Assembly: GCA_030426765.1 (NCBI GenBank)
Contig: JAUHXV010000017.1
Span: forward strand, 1 to 56,709
DNA length: 56,709 bases
Reading direction: 5' to 3'
From: Bacteroidia bacterium
GTDB lineage: Bacteria; Bacteroidota; Bacteroidia; Chitinophagales; Saprospiraceae
The notes below the pieces were generated by a model. That model was not told where the DNA came from and made no database searches. It was given only the letters and a program-made list of their open reading frames with translations. The translations under genes were made by a program, and so were the position numbers. Positions 23,900 through 32,196 of this stretch are shown piece by piece (position 1 is the stretch's first letter; each line of letters begins with the position of its first letter).

Positions 23900-25021
23900 A
23901 TGAAAACGTACACACCTGATCAAAAGATGCTACGCAAATATGCAGACCTGTTGTTGCACTATTGCCTGCAGGTCAAAGAAGGACAGCGCTTATTTGTTTC
24001 GACGACAACACTTGCCGAACCACTTTTGCTCGAACTGCATCGGGAAGCCACAAAGACAGGTGTCGCAGTAGAATATGATCTCGCCTTCAGAGATAAATCA
24101 CTTGTCTACTGGCAGGAAGCAAAAGGAACCGTGCTGGATATGGAGCATGCGCTGCATTTGTATGCGATGGAAAATTTTGATGCGTATCTCGCGATCCGTG
24201 CGCCATTCAATCTGCATGAGGATCTCGGAGCAACTGCTGAGCAGAAGAAAAGAAGAGCATCTGCCGGAGCAAAAGCAAGTCAGACATATTTCCAGCGGCT
24301 GGCCGATAAAACTCTTGTTCGCAGTTTGTGTCAGTATCCGACTCCTGCGGCTGCAGAAGCTGCCGGCATGACGATAGAGGAATACGCAGCTTTTGTGTTT
24401 AATGCCTGTCGTCTCGACGAACCTGATCCTGTCAAAGCCTGGCTGGAAGTGCGTGAAGAGCAACAAAAGTATGTGGACTATTTGGACAAGTGCGATGAGA
24501 TTCGATACAAGAATGAAAAAACAGACATTCGTTTTTCAGTCAAAGGAAGAAAATGGATCAATAGCGACGGCAGAGCCAACATGCCTTCTGGAGAAGTTTT
24601 CTCAGCACCTGTGGAAGACTCTGTGGAAGGCGTAGCGCATTTTGATTTTCCTTCCGTGTACGGTGGACATGATGTGAAAGGAATTACCCTGACGGTGGAA
24701 AAAGGAAAGGTGGTCAAATGGGAAGCCGAAAGCGGAAAGGAAGTACTCGATCAGGTGTTTGCGATAGAAGGGGCTGATTATTTTGGTGAAGTGGCGATTG
24801 GTACCAATTATCGTATCCAGCGCACCACAAGAAACATTTTATTTGATGAGAAAATAGGGGGAAGTATCCACATGGCAGTCGGCCAATCCTATCTGCATGC
24901 CGGCGGTAAAAATAAATCCTCCGTACACTGGGACATGATTTCTAATATGAAAAACGGAGGCGAAATTCTGGCAGACGGTCAACTTATCTACAAAGACGGT
25001 CATTTTCTTGATATCATCTGA
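23900..25021 (+). CDS. M29 family aminopeptidase
   Basis: A 373-residue cytosolic metallo-aminopeptidase (AmpS/AmpT type) that removes N-terminal residues from peptides. Features of family M29 include GEVFSAPVEDSVEG, the Glu-containing GEVAIGTNYRI, the IHMAVGQSYLHAGG segment with metal-ligand His, and the SVHWDMI H-x-D motif near the C-terminus. Follows hflX by 12 bases on the same strand. Exact peptide preference cannot be told. Confidence 0.9.
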   Translation: MKTYTPDQKMLRKYADLLLHYCLQVKEGQRLFVSTTTLAEPLLLELHREATKTGVAVEYDLAFRDKSLVYWQEAKGTVLDMEHALHLYAMENFDAYLAIRAPFNLHEDLGATAEQKKRRASAGAKASQTYFQRLADKTLVRSLCQYPTPAAAEAAGMTIEEYAAFVFNACRLDEPDPVKAWLEVREEQQKYVDYLDKCDEIRYKNEKTDIRFSVKGRKWINSDGRANMPSGEVFSAPVEDSVEGVAHFDFPSVYGGHDVKGITLTVEKGKVVKWEAESGKEVLDQVFAIEGADYFGEVAIGTNYRIQRTTRNILFDEKIGGSIHMAVGQSYLHAGGKNKSSVHWDMISNMKNGGEILADGQLIYKDGHFLDII

Positions 25022-25067
25022 CAATCAACACTTTACAAGCCTGTATTGCTTGTGGTGAATTTATTTT

Positions 25068-25098
25068 TTTGATTTTGCCCCCTGAAAAACTACCTTGT
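25068..25098 (+). promoter_or_regulatory. Probable fhs promoter
   Basis: TTTG at 25068-25071 and TACCTTGT at 25091-25098 (one mismatch to TAnnTTTG) are 19 bases apart, the usual Bacteroidota spacing, 42 bases before the fhs ATG. Confidence 0.5.
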
Positions 25099-25139
25099 TG
25101 CCCCTTAGTCAGAAATCAATACGTTAAAACCATTTATCC

Positions 25140-26837
25140 ATGAGTCAGGAATCGAAGGCCCCGGAGGTCAACATTGATCTTGAGATTGCTCAGAAAGCCC
25201 AGCCACTGCACATTAAGGAGATCGCTCGTAAACTCAATGTAGATGAAGATCATCTCGAGTATTATGGAAAATATAAATCCAAATTGCCTCTCAGCCTGAT
25301 CGATGAGAAAAAGGCGGCGAATTGCAATCTGATTCTGGTGACGGCTATCAGCCCGACACCTGCGGGAGAAGGAAAGACTACGGTTTCCATCGGCTTGTGT
25401 GATGGCCTCAATGCGATCGGAAAACAAACCACGGTTGCACTACGCGAACCATCCCTCGGTCCTGTTTTTGGGATTAAAGGGGGCGCTGCGGGCGGAGGAT
25501 ATTCCCAGGTGATTCCGATGGTGGATATCAATCTGCATTTTACGGGAGATTTTTCTGCGATCGAAAAAGCAAACAACCTCCTTTCTGCCTTGATCGATAA
25601 TCGCCTTCAGTTTAAAAATCCCGATCTCGACATCGATCCACGGACTATTGGATGGAAGCGAGTGATGGACATGAACGATCGCGCACTGCGTCAGATCGTA
25701 ATCGGTCTAGGTGGCAAAGCCAATGGCGTGCTGCGTGAAGATGGGTTTAATATCACGGCTGCTTCAGAAGTCATGGCGATCATCTGCCTGTCCAAAGATT
25801 TTGAAGATTTGAAAAAGCGCCTGGGCAGTATTTTTATCGGATATACTTACGATAAGAAGCCTGTGTTTGCGCGCGACATCAAAGCGGAAGGGCCAATGGC
25901 GTTGTTGCTGAAAGATGCGATCAAGCCTAACCTGGTTCAAACGCTGGAAGGCAATCCGGCTATCGTGCACGGAGGGCCGTTTGCGAATATCGCACAGGGA
26001 ACGAATTCCATAATCGCGACTAAGACGGCAATGTCCTTAAGTGAGTATGTGGTCACGGAAGCAGGTTTTGGTGCGGATCTCGGCGCTGAAAAATTCCTGG
26101 ATCTGAAGTGTCCTGTTGGTGGTCTCAAACCAAAAGCGATTGTACTGGTGGCGACTATTCGCGCATTGCGTCATCACGGTGGAGCGAAAAAAGATGAGTA
26201 CAATACACCTAATCTTGAATTCGTCAAACAAGGTTTTGAAAACCTGGAGAAGCATATTGAAAACTGTAAAAAGTTTGGCCTCACACCTGTTGTGGCGATT
26301 AATAATTTTATCACAGATAGTGATGAGGAAGTCGCTTATGTCCAGGAGAAGTGCGCTTCGATGGGCGTCAAGGCTGTGGTATCCAAAGGATGGGCGCACG
26401 GTGGCAATGGTACAAAGGATCTGGCTTCTGCTGTAGTAGAAGTTGTGGAATCCGGTGTCAATGATTTTCATCCTTTATATGACTGGTCATTGTCCATTGA
26501 AGAGAAGATTGACGTCGTCGCTAAGGAGATCTATGGTGCAGATGGCGTTGAGTACTCCGGGAAATCGAAAGCCCAGCTTCGGGAGTTTGCCAGACTGGGA
26601 TTTAATACCCTTCCGATTTGCGTCGCGAAAACACAAAAGTCATTTTCAGATAATGAAAATCTTGTCGGCCGCCCCAGAAATTTCACAGTTACCATCCGCG
26701 AATTTGAAGTCGCTGCCGGTGCCGGATTTGTGATTCCGATCCTTGGTCAGATGATGCGTATGCCGGGCTTGCCAAAGATTCCTGCCGCCGAAGGGATGGA
26801 CATCGATAATGATGGCAATATCACCGGCCTTTCATAA
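25140..26837 (+). CDS. fhs: Formate-tetrahydrofolate ligase
   Basis: A 565-residue ATP-dependent ligase forming 10-formyl-THF from formate, feeding purine and one-carbon metabolism. The P-loop-like TPAGEGKTT lies at 73-81, followed by the conserved [23 protein letters not shown] region (not split further here) and the [14 protein letters not shown] stretch. Full length. Its own promoter is likely, since the upstream gap is 118 bp with a promoter-like pair. Formate released by kynurenine formamidase elsewhere in the cell could be salvaged by this enzyme; that link is inference. Confidence 0.96.
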   Translation: MSQESKAPEVNIDLEIAQKAQPLHIKEIARKLNVDEDHLEYYGKYKSKLPLSLIDEKKAANCNLILVTAISPTPAGEGKTTVSIGLCDGLNAIGKQTTVALREPSLGPVFGIKGGAAGGGYSQVIPMVDINLHFTGDFSAIEKANNLLSALIDNRLQFKNPDLDIDPRTIGWKRVMDMNDRALRQIVIGLGGKANGVLREDGFNITAASEVMAIICLSKDFEDLKKRLGSIFIGYTYDKKPVFARDIKAEGPMALLLKDAIKPNLVQTLEGNPAIVHGGPFANIAQGTNSIIATKTAMSLSEYVVTEAGFGADLGAEKFLDLKCPVGGLKPKAIVLVATIRALRHHGGAKKDEYNTPNLEFVKQGFENLEKHIENCKKFGLTPVVAINNFITDSDEEVAYVQEKCASMGVKAVVSKGWAHGGNGTKDLASAVVEVVESGVNDFHPLYDWSLSIEEKIDVVAKEIYGADGVEYSGKSKAQLREFARLGFNTLPICVAKTQKSFSDNENLVGRPRNFTVTIREFEVAAGAGFVIPILGQMMRMPGLPKIPAAEGMDIDNDGNITGLS

Positions 26838-26967
26838 CCATCCCGGATTCATTTTTGCATCACATCCCTGTCCCAAATCATCACCGCGCCTGACACAGGT
26901 CATTTCAATTGAAGGGTTCCTTCTACACCTTTGTAGTGTTGAGAAATTAAATGATTGGTTGATTTCA

Positions 26968-26983
26968 TCCCGACACATCGGGA
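26968..26983. repeat. REP-like palindrome TCCCGACACATCGGGA
   Basis: Perfect 6-bp arms TCCCGA/TCGGGA around CACA in the fhs-CBS gap. Same TCCCG...CGGGA style as the cluster at 145-411 and the half-element near 148-164, pointing to a dispersed family. Confidence 0.6.
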
Positions 26984-27044
26984 CGACAGTTACAAAGAAT
27001 TTGCCGAAGCAGGCAATACGATAAAAGTGGTGTGATTTCAATTG

Positions 27045-27074
27045 CCGGGGTTCGGGGACGAGCCCCGGTTTTTT
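27045..27074 (+). terminator. Strong intrinsic terminator 30 bases before the first CBS gene
   Basis: Ten-base arms (27045-27054 and 27059-27068) pair fully with one G-U, close on a GGGA tetraloop and run into six T. It lies 207 bases past fhs but only 30 bases before the CBS start codon at 27105. It either ends fhs mRNA late or acts as a leader terminator for the CBS gene, as at 30559-30588. A loose promoter-like CACCTTTG (26926-26933) and a palindrome TGACACAGGTCA (26891-26902) lie upstream. Confidence 0.8.
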
Positions 27075-27104
27075 ATGCCTCCACATGACCTAAAAACAAA
27101 ACCT

Positions 27105-27518
27105 ATGTTAGACAGTAGTAAACCCGTAGCAGACATCATGACCAAAGATCCTATCATCGTGAAGCCCGACACGCCGATTGAGGCGATTCACGATTTATTT
27201 GAACGCAACGGTTTTCATCACATTCCGGTGATGGAAAAGGCTAAACTGGTGGGTATCATTTCCAAAACGGATTACCTTAAAATCCGACACATGCTCGCCG
27301 TCACCTGGTCCGGTGAAACCATCTGTCAGGATATGTATGATGAAATGCGTGCCGAAGATATTATGACTGCCAGACCCCTGAGTATCGAATCAGCCGATAC
27401 CATTGGCCTTGCAGCTGATATTTTCAGAGCGAATGCCCTGCACGCTTTACCGGTTGTGGATGATGGAGAGTTGGTCGGTATCGTCACAACGCATGATTTA
27501 CTGACATATGCGTTTTGA
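27105..27518 (+). CDS. Two-CBS-domain protein (1)
   Basis: A 137-residue protein made only of a CBS pair: ADIMTKDPIIVKPDTPIEAI... then EDIMTARPLSIESADTIGLA.... CBS pairs bind adenosine nucleotides and act as energy or redox sensors. The ATG at 27105 was chosen since a longer frame (from 27042) would run through the terminator hairpin. It resembles the small stand-alone CBS proteins of hypoxia regulons (Hrp1 type). No enzyme domain is attached. First of three CBS-pair genes in this stress cluster. Confidence 0.88.
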   Translation: MLDSSKPVADIMTKDPIIVKPDTPIEAIHDLFERNGFHHIPVMEKAKLVGIISKTDYLKIRHMLAVTWSGETICQDMYDEMRAEDIMTARPLSIESADTIGLAADIFRANALHALPVVDDGELVGIVTTHDLLTYAF

Positions 27519-27572
27519 TGGTGCGGGGAATTGATTATTTTTATTACCTGTACATCGTAAAACCCTTATGAA

Positions 27573-28016
27573 ATGGATAAATTGATTGCTGTCAAAAACA
27601 TTATGACGACTGATCTGATCACCGCTGATCCGGATGAGAAACTCAGTTCTGTCAAGCATAAACTGCTCAATAACCATATTCAGCATATGCCCGTGGTGGA
27701 AAACAAAAAGATCCTCGGGATTATCAGCAATAGCGATATCCATAGCATGGAACACCATTTCACGTTGTTTAAATCAGAAAAAGCCCTGCAAAGCAATATC
27801 CAGATATTCTCCACCATGCTGGCCTCGGAGATTATGACGAAATCTGTTGTAAAACTCAAGGAATCGGATACTGCTCGCGTCGCTGTGGATTTGTTTCGGG
27901 AAAACCTGTTTCACGCGCTGCCTGTAGTCAATGACAAAGACGAACTTGTCGGTATCATCACACCATTGGATCTTCTGCGGTACGCGTATGACGATCACCT
28001 GCCACTGAATAAGTGA
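27573..28016 (+). CDS. Two-CBS-domain protein (2)
   Basis: A 147-residue stand-alone CBS pair: KNIMTTDLITADPDEKLSSV... and SEIMTKSVVKLKESDTARVA..., each ending with the GII-S/T-x-x-D loop typical of the family. Starts 54 bases after the first CBS gene and is clearly diverged from it. Convergent with the response regulator (14 bases between stops). Ligand unknown; probably an adenine nucleotide. Confidence 0.88.
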   Translation: MDKLIAVKNIMTTDLITADPDEKLSSVKHKLLNNHIQHMPVVENKKILGIISNSDIHSMEHHFTLFKSEKALQSNIQIFSTMLASEIMTKSVVKLKESDTARVAVDLFRENLFHALPVVNDKDELVGIITPLDLLRYAYDDHLPLNK

Positions 28017-28030
28017 GCTGCTATTTTTCC

Positions 28031-29083
28031 TTAATACCGCATGTCCGATAGTTTTCCTATCGATTCGATGACGATATCGGAGCCGCGCATACTTACGAGT
28101 CCTTCTTCCTTAAATTCGGAAAGACATCGGATGATGGTTTCTTTCGCGGTACCGGCCATTCCCGCCAGATCTTCCCGACTGACGGGGATCACAGCTTTAC
28201 CATCTTCTTTATAAAACCCATACAGGTCTGCTAAGGTCGCAGCAAGTTTCATGCGAACAGAGCCAAATGCCTGTAACAGGAGTTTCTCATCCGCATGCGC
28301 CAAATGAGCAGCCATCTCTTTTAGGAAAAAATTGGCAATTGTGGGCTGACTGAGGATATGTGCCACTAGCCCATCACGTTGAATGGGCATCACCGTCAGG
28401 TCTTCAAAAGCCTTGACGGTTTCCTGATAGCGGAGTCCTGAAAAAGCAGCATCCATTCCGATAATCATAGGGGGCTGATACATACGTGTCACCACTTCCT
28501 TTCCATAATTATCCACCTTTGTCGAAATAGCTTTTCCTGATCGGACCAGAAACACACTGCGCACATGCTGCCCTTCAGAAATCACAATATCTTTTTTACG
28601 AATGAGCCTGGCTTCTTCTTTTAAGAGGTCTTCGGGAAGGCCCTCAATCACTTTTTGCCAGGTGAGCGGTGTGTTTATCGAGGAGGAACCGGTATCAGGT
28701 ACACCCAGACTTGCTCTCTTCTTGATGCGCAACTCAATGGTGTCGAGCAGTTCCACATCGTCAAAGGGCTTGGTGATATAATCATCGGCTCCGAGCGTCA
28801 TCCCTTTGCGCAAATCCGTCAGTTCGGTTTTGGCGGAGAGAAAGATAAAAGGCACTGAAGCAGTGGCCGGATGCTTAGACAGGATACGGAGTACAGCGAA
28901 GCCATCCAATTCCGGCATCATGATGTCACACAGAATCAAATCAGGCGAATTTTCCAATGCGATTTCCACTCCACGTTTTCCGTTGGCAGCAAGCAGGGTT
29001 TCGTAGCCGGAGAGCCTGAGCAATTCTCCGAGATTTTCCCGGACATCATTATTGTCTTCAATGATCAGCACCTTATGCTTCAT
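28031..29083 (-). CDS. Response regulator: receiver + cNMP-like + Crp/Fnr HTH
   Basis: A 350-residue transcription factor. Receiver domain 1-125 with phosphoacceptor D53 (LCDIMMPELDG) and the KPFDD switch lysine near 104. Residues about 155-270 form a cNMP-binding-type beta roll without cysteines, so no Fe-S cluster of the Fnr kind. A Crp-family winged helix closes the protein; the recognition helix K314-ETIIR319 keeps the Glu and Arg (E315, R319) that read the G-C pair of TTGA half-sites in Fnr. It is thus a FixJ-like input fused to a FixK/Fnr-like output. The start at 29083 (MKHKVLIIEDN) overlaps the kinase gene by 11 bases. Its likely target is the palindrome at 30397-30410. Confidence 0.9.
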   Translation of the reverse strand: MKHKVLIIEDNNDVRENLGELLRLSGYETLLAANGKRGVEIALENSPDLILCDIMMPELDGFAVLRILSKHPATASVPFIFLSAKTELTDLRKGMTLGADDYITKPFDDVELLDTIELRIKKRASLGVPDTGSSSINTPLTWQKVIEGLPEDLLKEEARLIRKKDIVISEGQHVRSVFLVRSGKAISTKVDNYGKEVVTRMYQPPMIIGMDAAFSGLRYQETVKAFEDLTVMPIQRDGLVAHILSQPTIANFFLKEMAAHLAHADEKLLLQAFGSVRMKLAATLADLYGFYKEDGKAVIPVSREDLAGMAGTAKETIIRCLSEFKEEGLVSMRGSDIVIESIGKLSDMRY

Positions 29084-30359
29084 AGTTGATCGGTAGTTTG
29101 ATAGTAAAAACGGACCCTTCACCGGGGGTGCTTTCAAACGAAAGCTCTCCTTTGAGGGTATTCAGGTAAGATTGTACGATGTTTAGCCCCAGGCCCGTGC
29201 CAGGCACATTGATAGCATTGGCAGCTCTGAAAAATCGAGACCCGATATGCTTCTGGTCATCCAGCGGGATGCCCATCCCCTGATCCTCAATGCGTATACA
29301 GATTCCGGAATCATCCGGTTCAACAGTACAGATGATCTCTTTTCCTTCTTCCGAGTATTTAATGGCATTCGAAATGAGATTGTAGAGGATATTGCGCACC
29401 ACCTTTTTATCAGATTGCATTTGGAGATCCTCGGTATGGTGATGACAAATGAGGGTCTGATCTTTTTTTAGAAGGTCATCGGCTTCTGCCTGCAATTCGC
29501 GTAACAATTCACTGAGCGAAAAACCTGAAATTTCAGGTGTATACCGGCCTTCATCCATTCGGGTCAGGGACAAAAAGTCAATGAGAATCCCGTTGAGATG
29601 ATTGACACTGGATTTGATTCGCTCCACATGGCGAGTCCGATCCGGCTCCTGTTCTGTCAGGACATATTTAGATATCAGGGATGCTGATGAGAGAATGCTA
29701 CTCAGCGGCGTTTTGAATTCATGCGATGCCATGGAAACAAATCGCGACTTGAGTGAACTTAGCTCAATTTCCTTTTCCAATGACTTTTTTAGTTCATCCC
29801 GGGCTGCTACAAGAGCCGTTTCGTAGATTTTGTGCTTTTCAATGGAGGCATTGAGCTGCCGGTTGGTCTCCAAAAGCAGATTGACGGTGTCCTGGAGTTC
29901 GGTTGTCTTGTCCTGGACATTTTTTTCCAACTCGCGATTGAGATTGATGATCTTCTGCTGGGCGGCCTTCATTTCGGTGAGATCCTGCAGAATGCCAGTA
30001 AAGTATTCCTGCTTTTCGATGACGATCGAACTGACAGCCAGGCGAAGGGGAAATACTGACCCGTCTTTCCGTCGCCCTTTGACCTCCCTTCCAATCCCGA
30101 TAATCTTTTTAACACCTGTCTCCCGGTAGTTTCGGATATAGGAATCGTGATTCTCCCTGTCTGGCGGGGGCATGAGAATGGAAATATTTTCACCCAGCAT
30201 TTCTTCAGCTGAATAGCCAAATAGAGCTGTGACCGCACTGTTGGCCATCAGCACCTTGCCACGGTGGTCAATGAGCAGGATGCCATCGATCGCCGTCTCC
30301 ACAATGGACTGAAGCACATCAAGATGAGCACCTTGTGGGAAAAAATCTGAAGGAGACAT
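29073..30359 (-). CDS. Soluble sensor histidine kinase with FixL-like heme-PAS domain
   Basis: A 428-residue kinase with no membrane helix. The PAS domain (about 12-130) closely follows the FixL heme-PAS pattern: ILMPPPDRENHDSYIRNY with H71 at the place of the proximal heme ligand (H200 in Bradyrhizobium FixL), then IIGIGREVKGRRKDG with R91 at the place of the oxygen-sensing Arg (R220), then YFTGILQDLTE. A coiled coil (about 130-205), HisKA with H213 (ASHEFKTPLSS) and an HATPase domain (NLISNAIKYSEE, DQGMGIP, GTGLGLNIV) follow. First gene of a two-gene operon with the response regulator. Oxygen sensing is inferred from residues; other ligands such as NO remain possible. Confidence 0.88.
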   Translation of the reverse strand: MSPSDFFPQGAHLDVLQSIVETAIDGILLIDHRGKVLMANSAVTALFGYSAEEMLGENISILMPPPDRENHDSYIRNYRETGVKKIIGIGREVKGRRKDGSVFPLRLAVSSIVIEKQEYFTGILQDLTEMKAAQQKIINLNRELEKNVQDKTTELQDTVNLLLETNRQLNASIEKHKIYETALVAARDELKKSLEKEIELSSLKSRFVSMASHEFKTPLSSILSSASLISKYVLTEQEPDRTRHVERIKSSVNHLNGILIDFLSLTRMDEGRYTPEISGFSLSELLRELQAEADDLLKKDQTLICHHHTEDLQMQSDKKVVRNILYNLISNAIKYSEEGKEIICTVEPDDSGICIRIEDQGMGIPLDDQKHIGSRFFRAANAINVPGTGLGLNIVQSYLNTLKGELSFESTPGEGSVFTIKLPINYEA

Positions 30360-30396
30360 AGAGCGAAGATATTATAAGAAATCGCTTTCCAATATG

Positions 30397-30410
30397 TTGA
30401 TAAGGATCAA
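30397..30410. promoter_or_regulatory. Fnr/FixK-type operator TTGATAAGGATCAA
   Basis: A perfect TTGAT-N4-ATCAA palindrome, the consensus site of Fnr/FixK-type regulators, in the divergent gap between the kinase operon and the third CBS gene. Its centre is about 59 bases from the last base of the plus-strand -7 box (about -64 from the expected start, a class I position) and 44 bases from the kinase ATG, so it could serve both directions. The regulator at 28031-29083 has a matching recognition helix. Confidence 0.75.
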
Positions 30411-30454
30411 TGAGCTCGCTGACCCGAATCATCCTGACTGCCCCCGGAGAAAAA

Positions 30455-30462
30455 TACCTTTG
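30455..30462 (+). promoter_or_regulatory. -7 promoter box for the leader RNA / CBS-USP operon
   Basis: TACCTTTG, a perfect TAnnTTTG match. No TTG is present at the -33 position (a CTG is), which fits a promoter that depends on an activator such as the one expected at 30397-30410. Confidence 0.55.
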
Positions 30463-30466
30463 TTGA

Positions 30467-30588
30467 ATCTGCTTTTTAGTCTTTTGGAAAAGACCCTTGA
30501 TTTTGGGTGCTGAGCACAACAAGTTCATGGATTTTTAGTTTTTAAAGGATTACAAATTGTTCCTGGACTCAGGAACGCTTTTTTTTTT
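30467..30588 (+). ncRNA. Candidate structured leader or small RNA (~120 nt)
   Basis: From the expected start just after the -7 box, the transcript can form GTCTTT/AAAGAC (30479-30494), GTGC/GCAC (30507-30517) and a terminator with arms GTTCCTG/CAGGAAC (30559-30565, 30570-30576) followed at once by a ten-T tract. The terminator lies 28 bases before the CBS start codon at 30616, with no plus-strand gene before it. It is either a regulated leader of the CBS-USP operon or a free small RNA. No riboswitch family is recognised, and no open frame fits. Confidence 0.5.
30559..30588 (+). terminator. Leader terminator before the third CBS gene
   Basis: A perfect 7-bp stem with a 4-base loop and ten T residues, an ideal intrinsic terminator on the plus strand, placed between a promoter box and the gene it precedes rather than after a gene. 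Confidence 0.8.
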
Positions 30589-30615
30589 ATCACACTAACT
30601 TTTTAAAACCAACAC

Positions 30616-31059
30616 ATGGATTTTACAAAACCCGTTTCTGAAGTAATGACCCGAGATCTGGTCACCGTGCTTCCCACAGACAAGCTGGATGTTGTCAAAG
30701 GGATTTTCGACAAGCATGCCATTCATCACATTCCGGTGGTGAGATTTAAGACACTTGTTGGGATCATCTCAAAAACCGATTTACTACATTTTACCAAAGG
30801 CCTTATCGTTACGCCTTCCGAACAATTGGAAGAAAAAGCCCGATTAAAGCATTACGCCGTGGAGGATATTATGCGGAAAGGAGTCGCAACCCTTGACACT
30901 ACCGATCGTCTGAATGTAGCCTTACAGCTTTTTCTCGAAAATCGGTTTCATGCACTGCCCATTATGGAAAACAATGAACTCGTCGGAATGCTCACCACTT
31001 TTGATATTATCAAACTTTTAGTGGAGGAAGACAATGCCCGCATTAAAGGGAATAAATAG
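30616..31059 (+). CDS. Two-CBS-domain protein (3)
   Basis: A 147-residue stand-alone CBS pair: SEVMTRDLVTVLPTDKLDVV... and EDIMRKGVATLDTTDRLNVA.... Probable nucleotide-binding energy sensor like the two genes at 27.1 and 27.6 kb. Directly after the leader terminator and 28 bases before the universal-stress gene, so the two form an operon divergent from the sensor kinase. The FHHIP/HALP motifs are shared with the other two copies, indicating common descent. Confidence 0.9.
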   Translation: MDFTKPVSEVMTRDLVTVLPTDKLDVVKGIFDKHAIHHIPVVRFKTLVGIISKTDLLHFTKGLIVTPSEQLEEKARLKHYAVEDIMRKGVATLDTTDRLNVALQLFLENRFHALPIMENNELVGMLTTFDIIKLLVEEDNARIKGNK

Positions 31060-31087
31060 CCCTACAAATCTTTTATTTCGTCAGCCA

Positions 31088-32173
31088 ATGAAAATTGAAC
31101 TGTACAGTGTCAAAGGATTCACCGCAAGTGCTCTGAAACAGAAAGTGGAAGAGGAATTGCGCAAGGATCATTTGACCTGTACGGTCGATGAAATCAATCA
31201 TGTAGATCAGTTTATTAAAGCTGCTCTGGTCTCTGTCCCGGCCTTTAAAATTGGCAATAAAATAATTCCACATCCGGAAAAAGGCACCATAGAGGAGACG
31301 GTCAGCAAAGTGGTGCAATATGTACGCGAAAAGCACTTTCCTTCTGTGCTCGTACCTATGGATTTTTCAGAAGAGAGCATGTATGCCCTCACGTATGCCG
31401 AAATGATGGCAGAGCACCTGGGACTCGGCCTGACACTTGTACACATCCATCGACCCATCTACGACCCGGTCTCCGCCGGTGCACTGGATGTTCAGTTCCT
31501 TCACGGAAGCAACCAGAGACTGGAAGAATTGGTTGAATCGTACAACGCCACGCTGGAAGAAAAGGGGAGCTCGCTCCGCATTTCGGCTTATCTCGAGATC
31601 GGCGAACCTTCTTCAGGGTTGGTTGATTTCTTTGACAAGGGAAATTATGAGCTCATGGTCATCGGTACAAAAGCAGTCGATAACGCCATGCGCCGATTGT
31701 TTGGAACCGTATCCTCTTCGGTAAGCCGGAAATCAAGAAAACCGGTGGTCGTAGTACCCGCACAGGGCCAGTTGTCTTTTCCGAAAAAAATTGTGGTCGG
31801 TTTCACAGAAGAACTTATGCTGGCCGATGTGCTCGAAGATATTCTGACCTTCGGAGAGCAGAGTAATGTCTTTTTTGATTTTATCCATGTCACGGATGAT
31901 CAAAAGACGTTTGAATCGCTCAGAACCAAACTCTATGACAAGCTGGTCATCGACCGAAATGTATCCTGCGGATTTGCGATACGCCCGGTGTTTGAAAAGT
32001 CACAGCCTGTCGATGAGATTTTGTTTAGTTATGCGGCAGAATCCAAAGCTGACATGGTGATGTTTATTACACACCCAAGAACCTTCGCTGAAAACCTGCT
32101 GCACCCCAGTGTGACCAAACGCGCTCTGACACATCCTGAAGTCCCGGTGATGATCTACCACCTCGAAGGGTAG
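31088..32173 (+). CDS. Thioredoxin-fold + tandem universal stress protein
   Basis: A 361-residue three-part protein. Residues 1-80 look like a thioredoxin/glutaredoxin fold (VSVPAFKIGNKII is the cis-Pro strand region) but lack a CxxC; the only Cys in this part is C31. Residues about 85-225 are a UspA domain (SVLVPMDFSEESMYAL ... MVIGTKAVDNAMRRLFG ... VVVVPA) with a partial G-x2-G nucleotide loop, and about 230-360 a second, weaker UspA domain. The start at 31088 (MKIELYSVKG) was chosen; an earlier ATG at 31034 overlaps the CBS gene and adds a non-conserved tail. Likely a stress or energy-status adaptor; the exact role is unknown. Confidence 0.85.
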   Translation: MKIELYSVKGFTASALKQKVEEELRKDHLTCTVDEINHVDQFIKAALVSVPAFKIGNKIIPHPEKGTIEETVSKVVQYVREKHFPSVLVPMDFSEESMYALTYAEMMAEHLGLGLTLVHIHRPIYDPVSAGALDVQFLHGSNQRLEELVESYNATLEEKGSSLRISAYLEIGEPSSGLVDFFDKGNYELMVIGTKAVDNAMRRLFGTVSSSVSRKSRKPVVVVPAQGQLSFPKKIVVGFTEELMLADVLEDILTFGEQSNVFFDFIHVTDDQKTFESLRTKLYDKLVIDRNVSCGFAIRPVFEKSQPVDEILFSYAAESKADMVMFITHPRTFAENLLHPSVTKRALTHPEVPVMIYHLEG

Positions 32174-32196
32174 TCCGCCATTTTTCAATAAAAATC

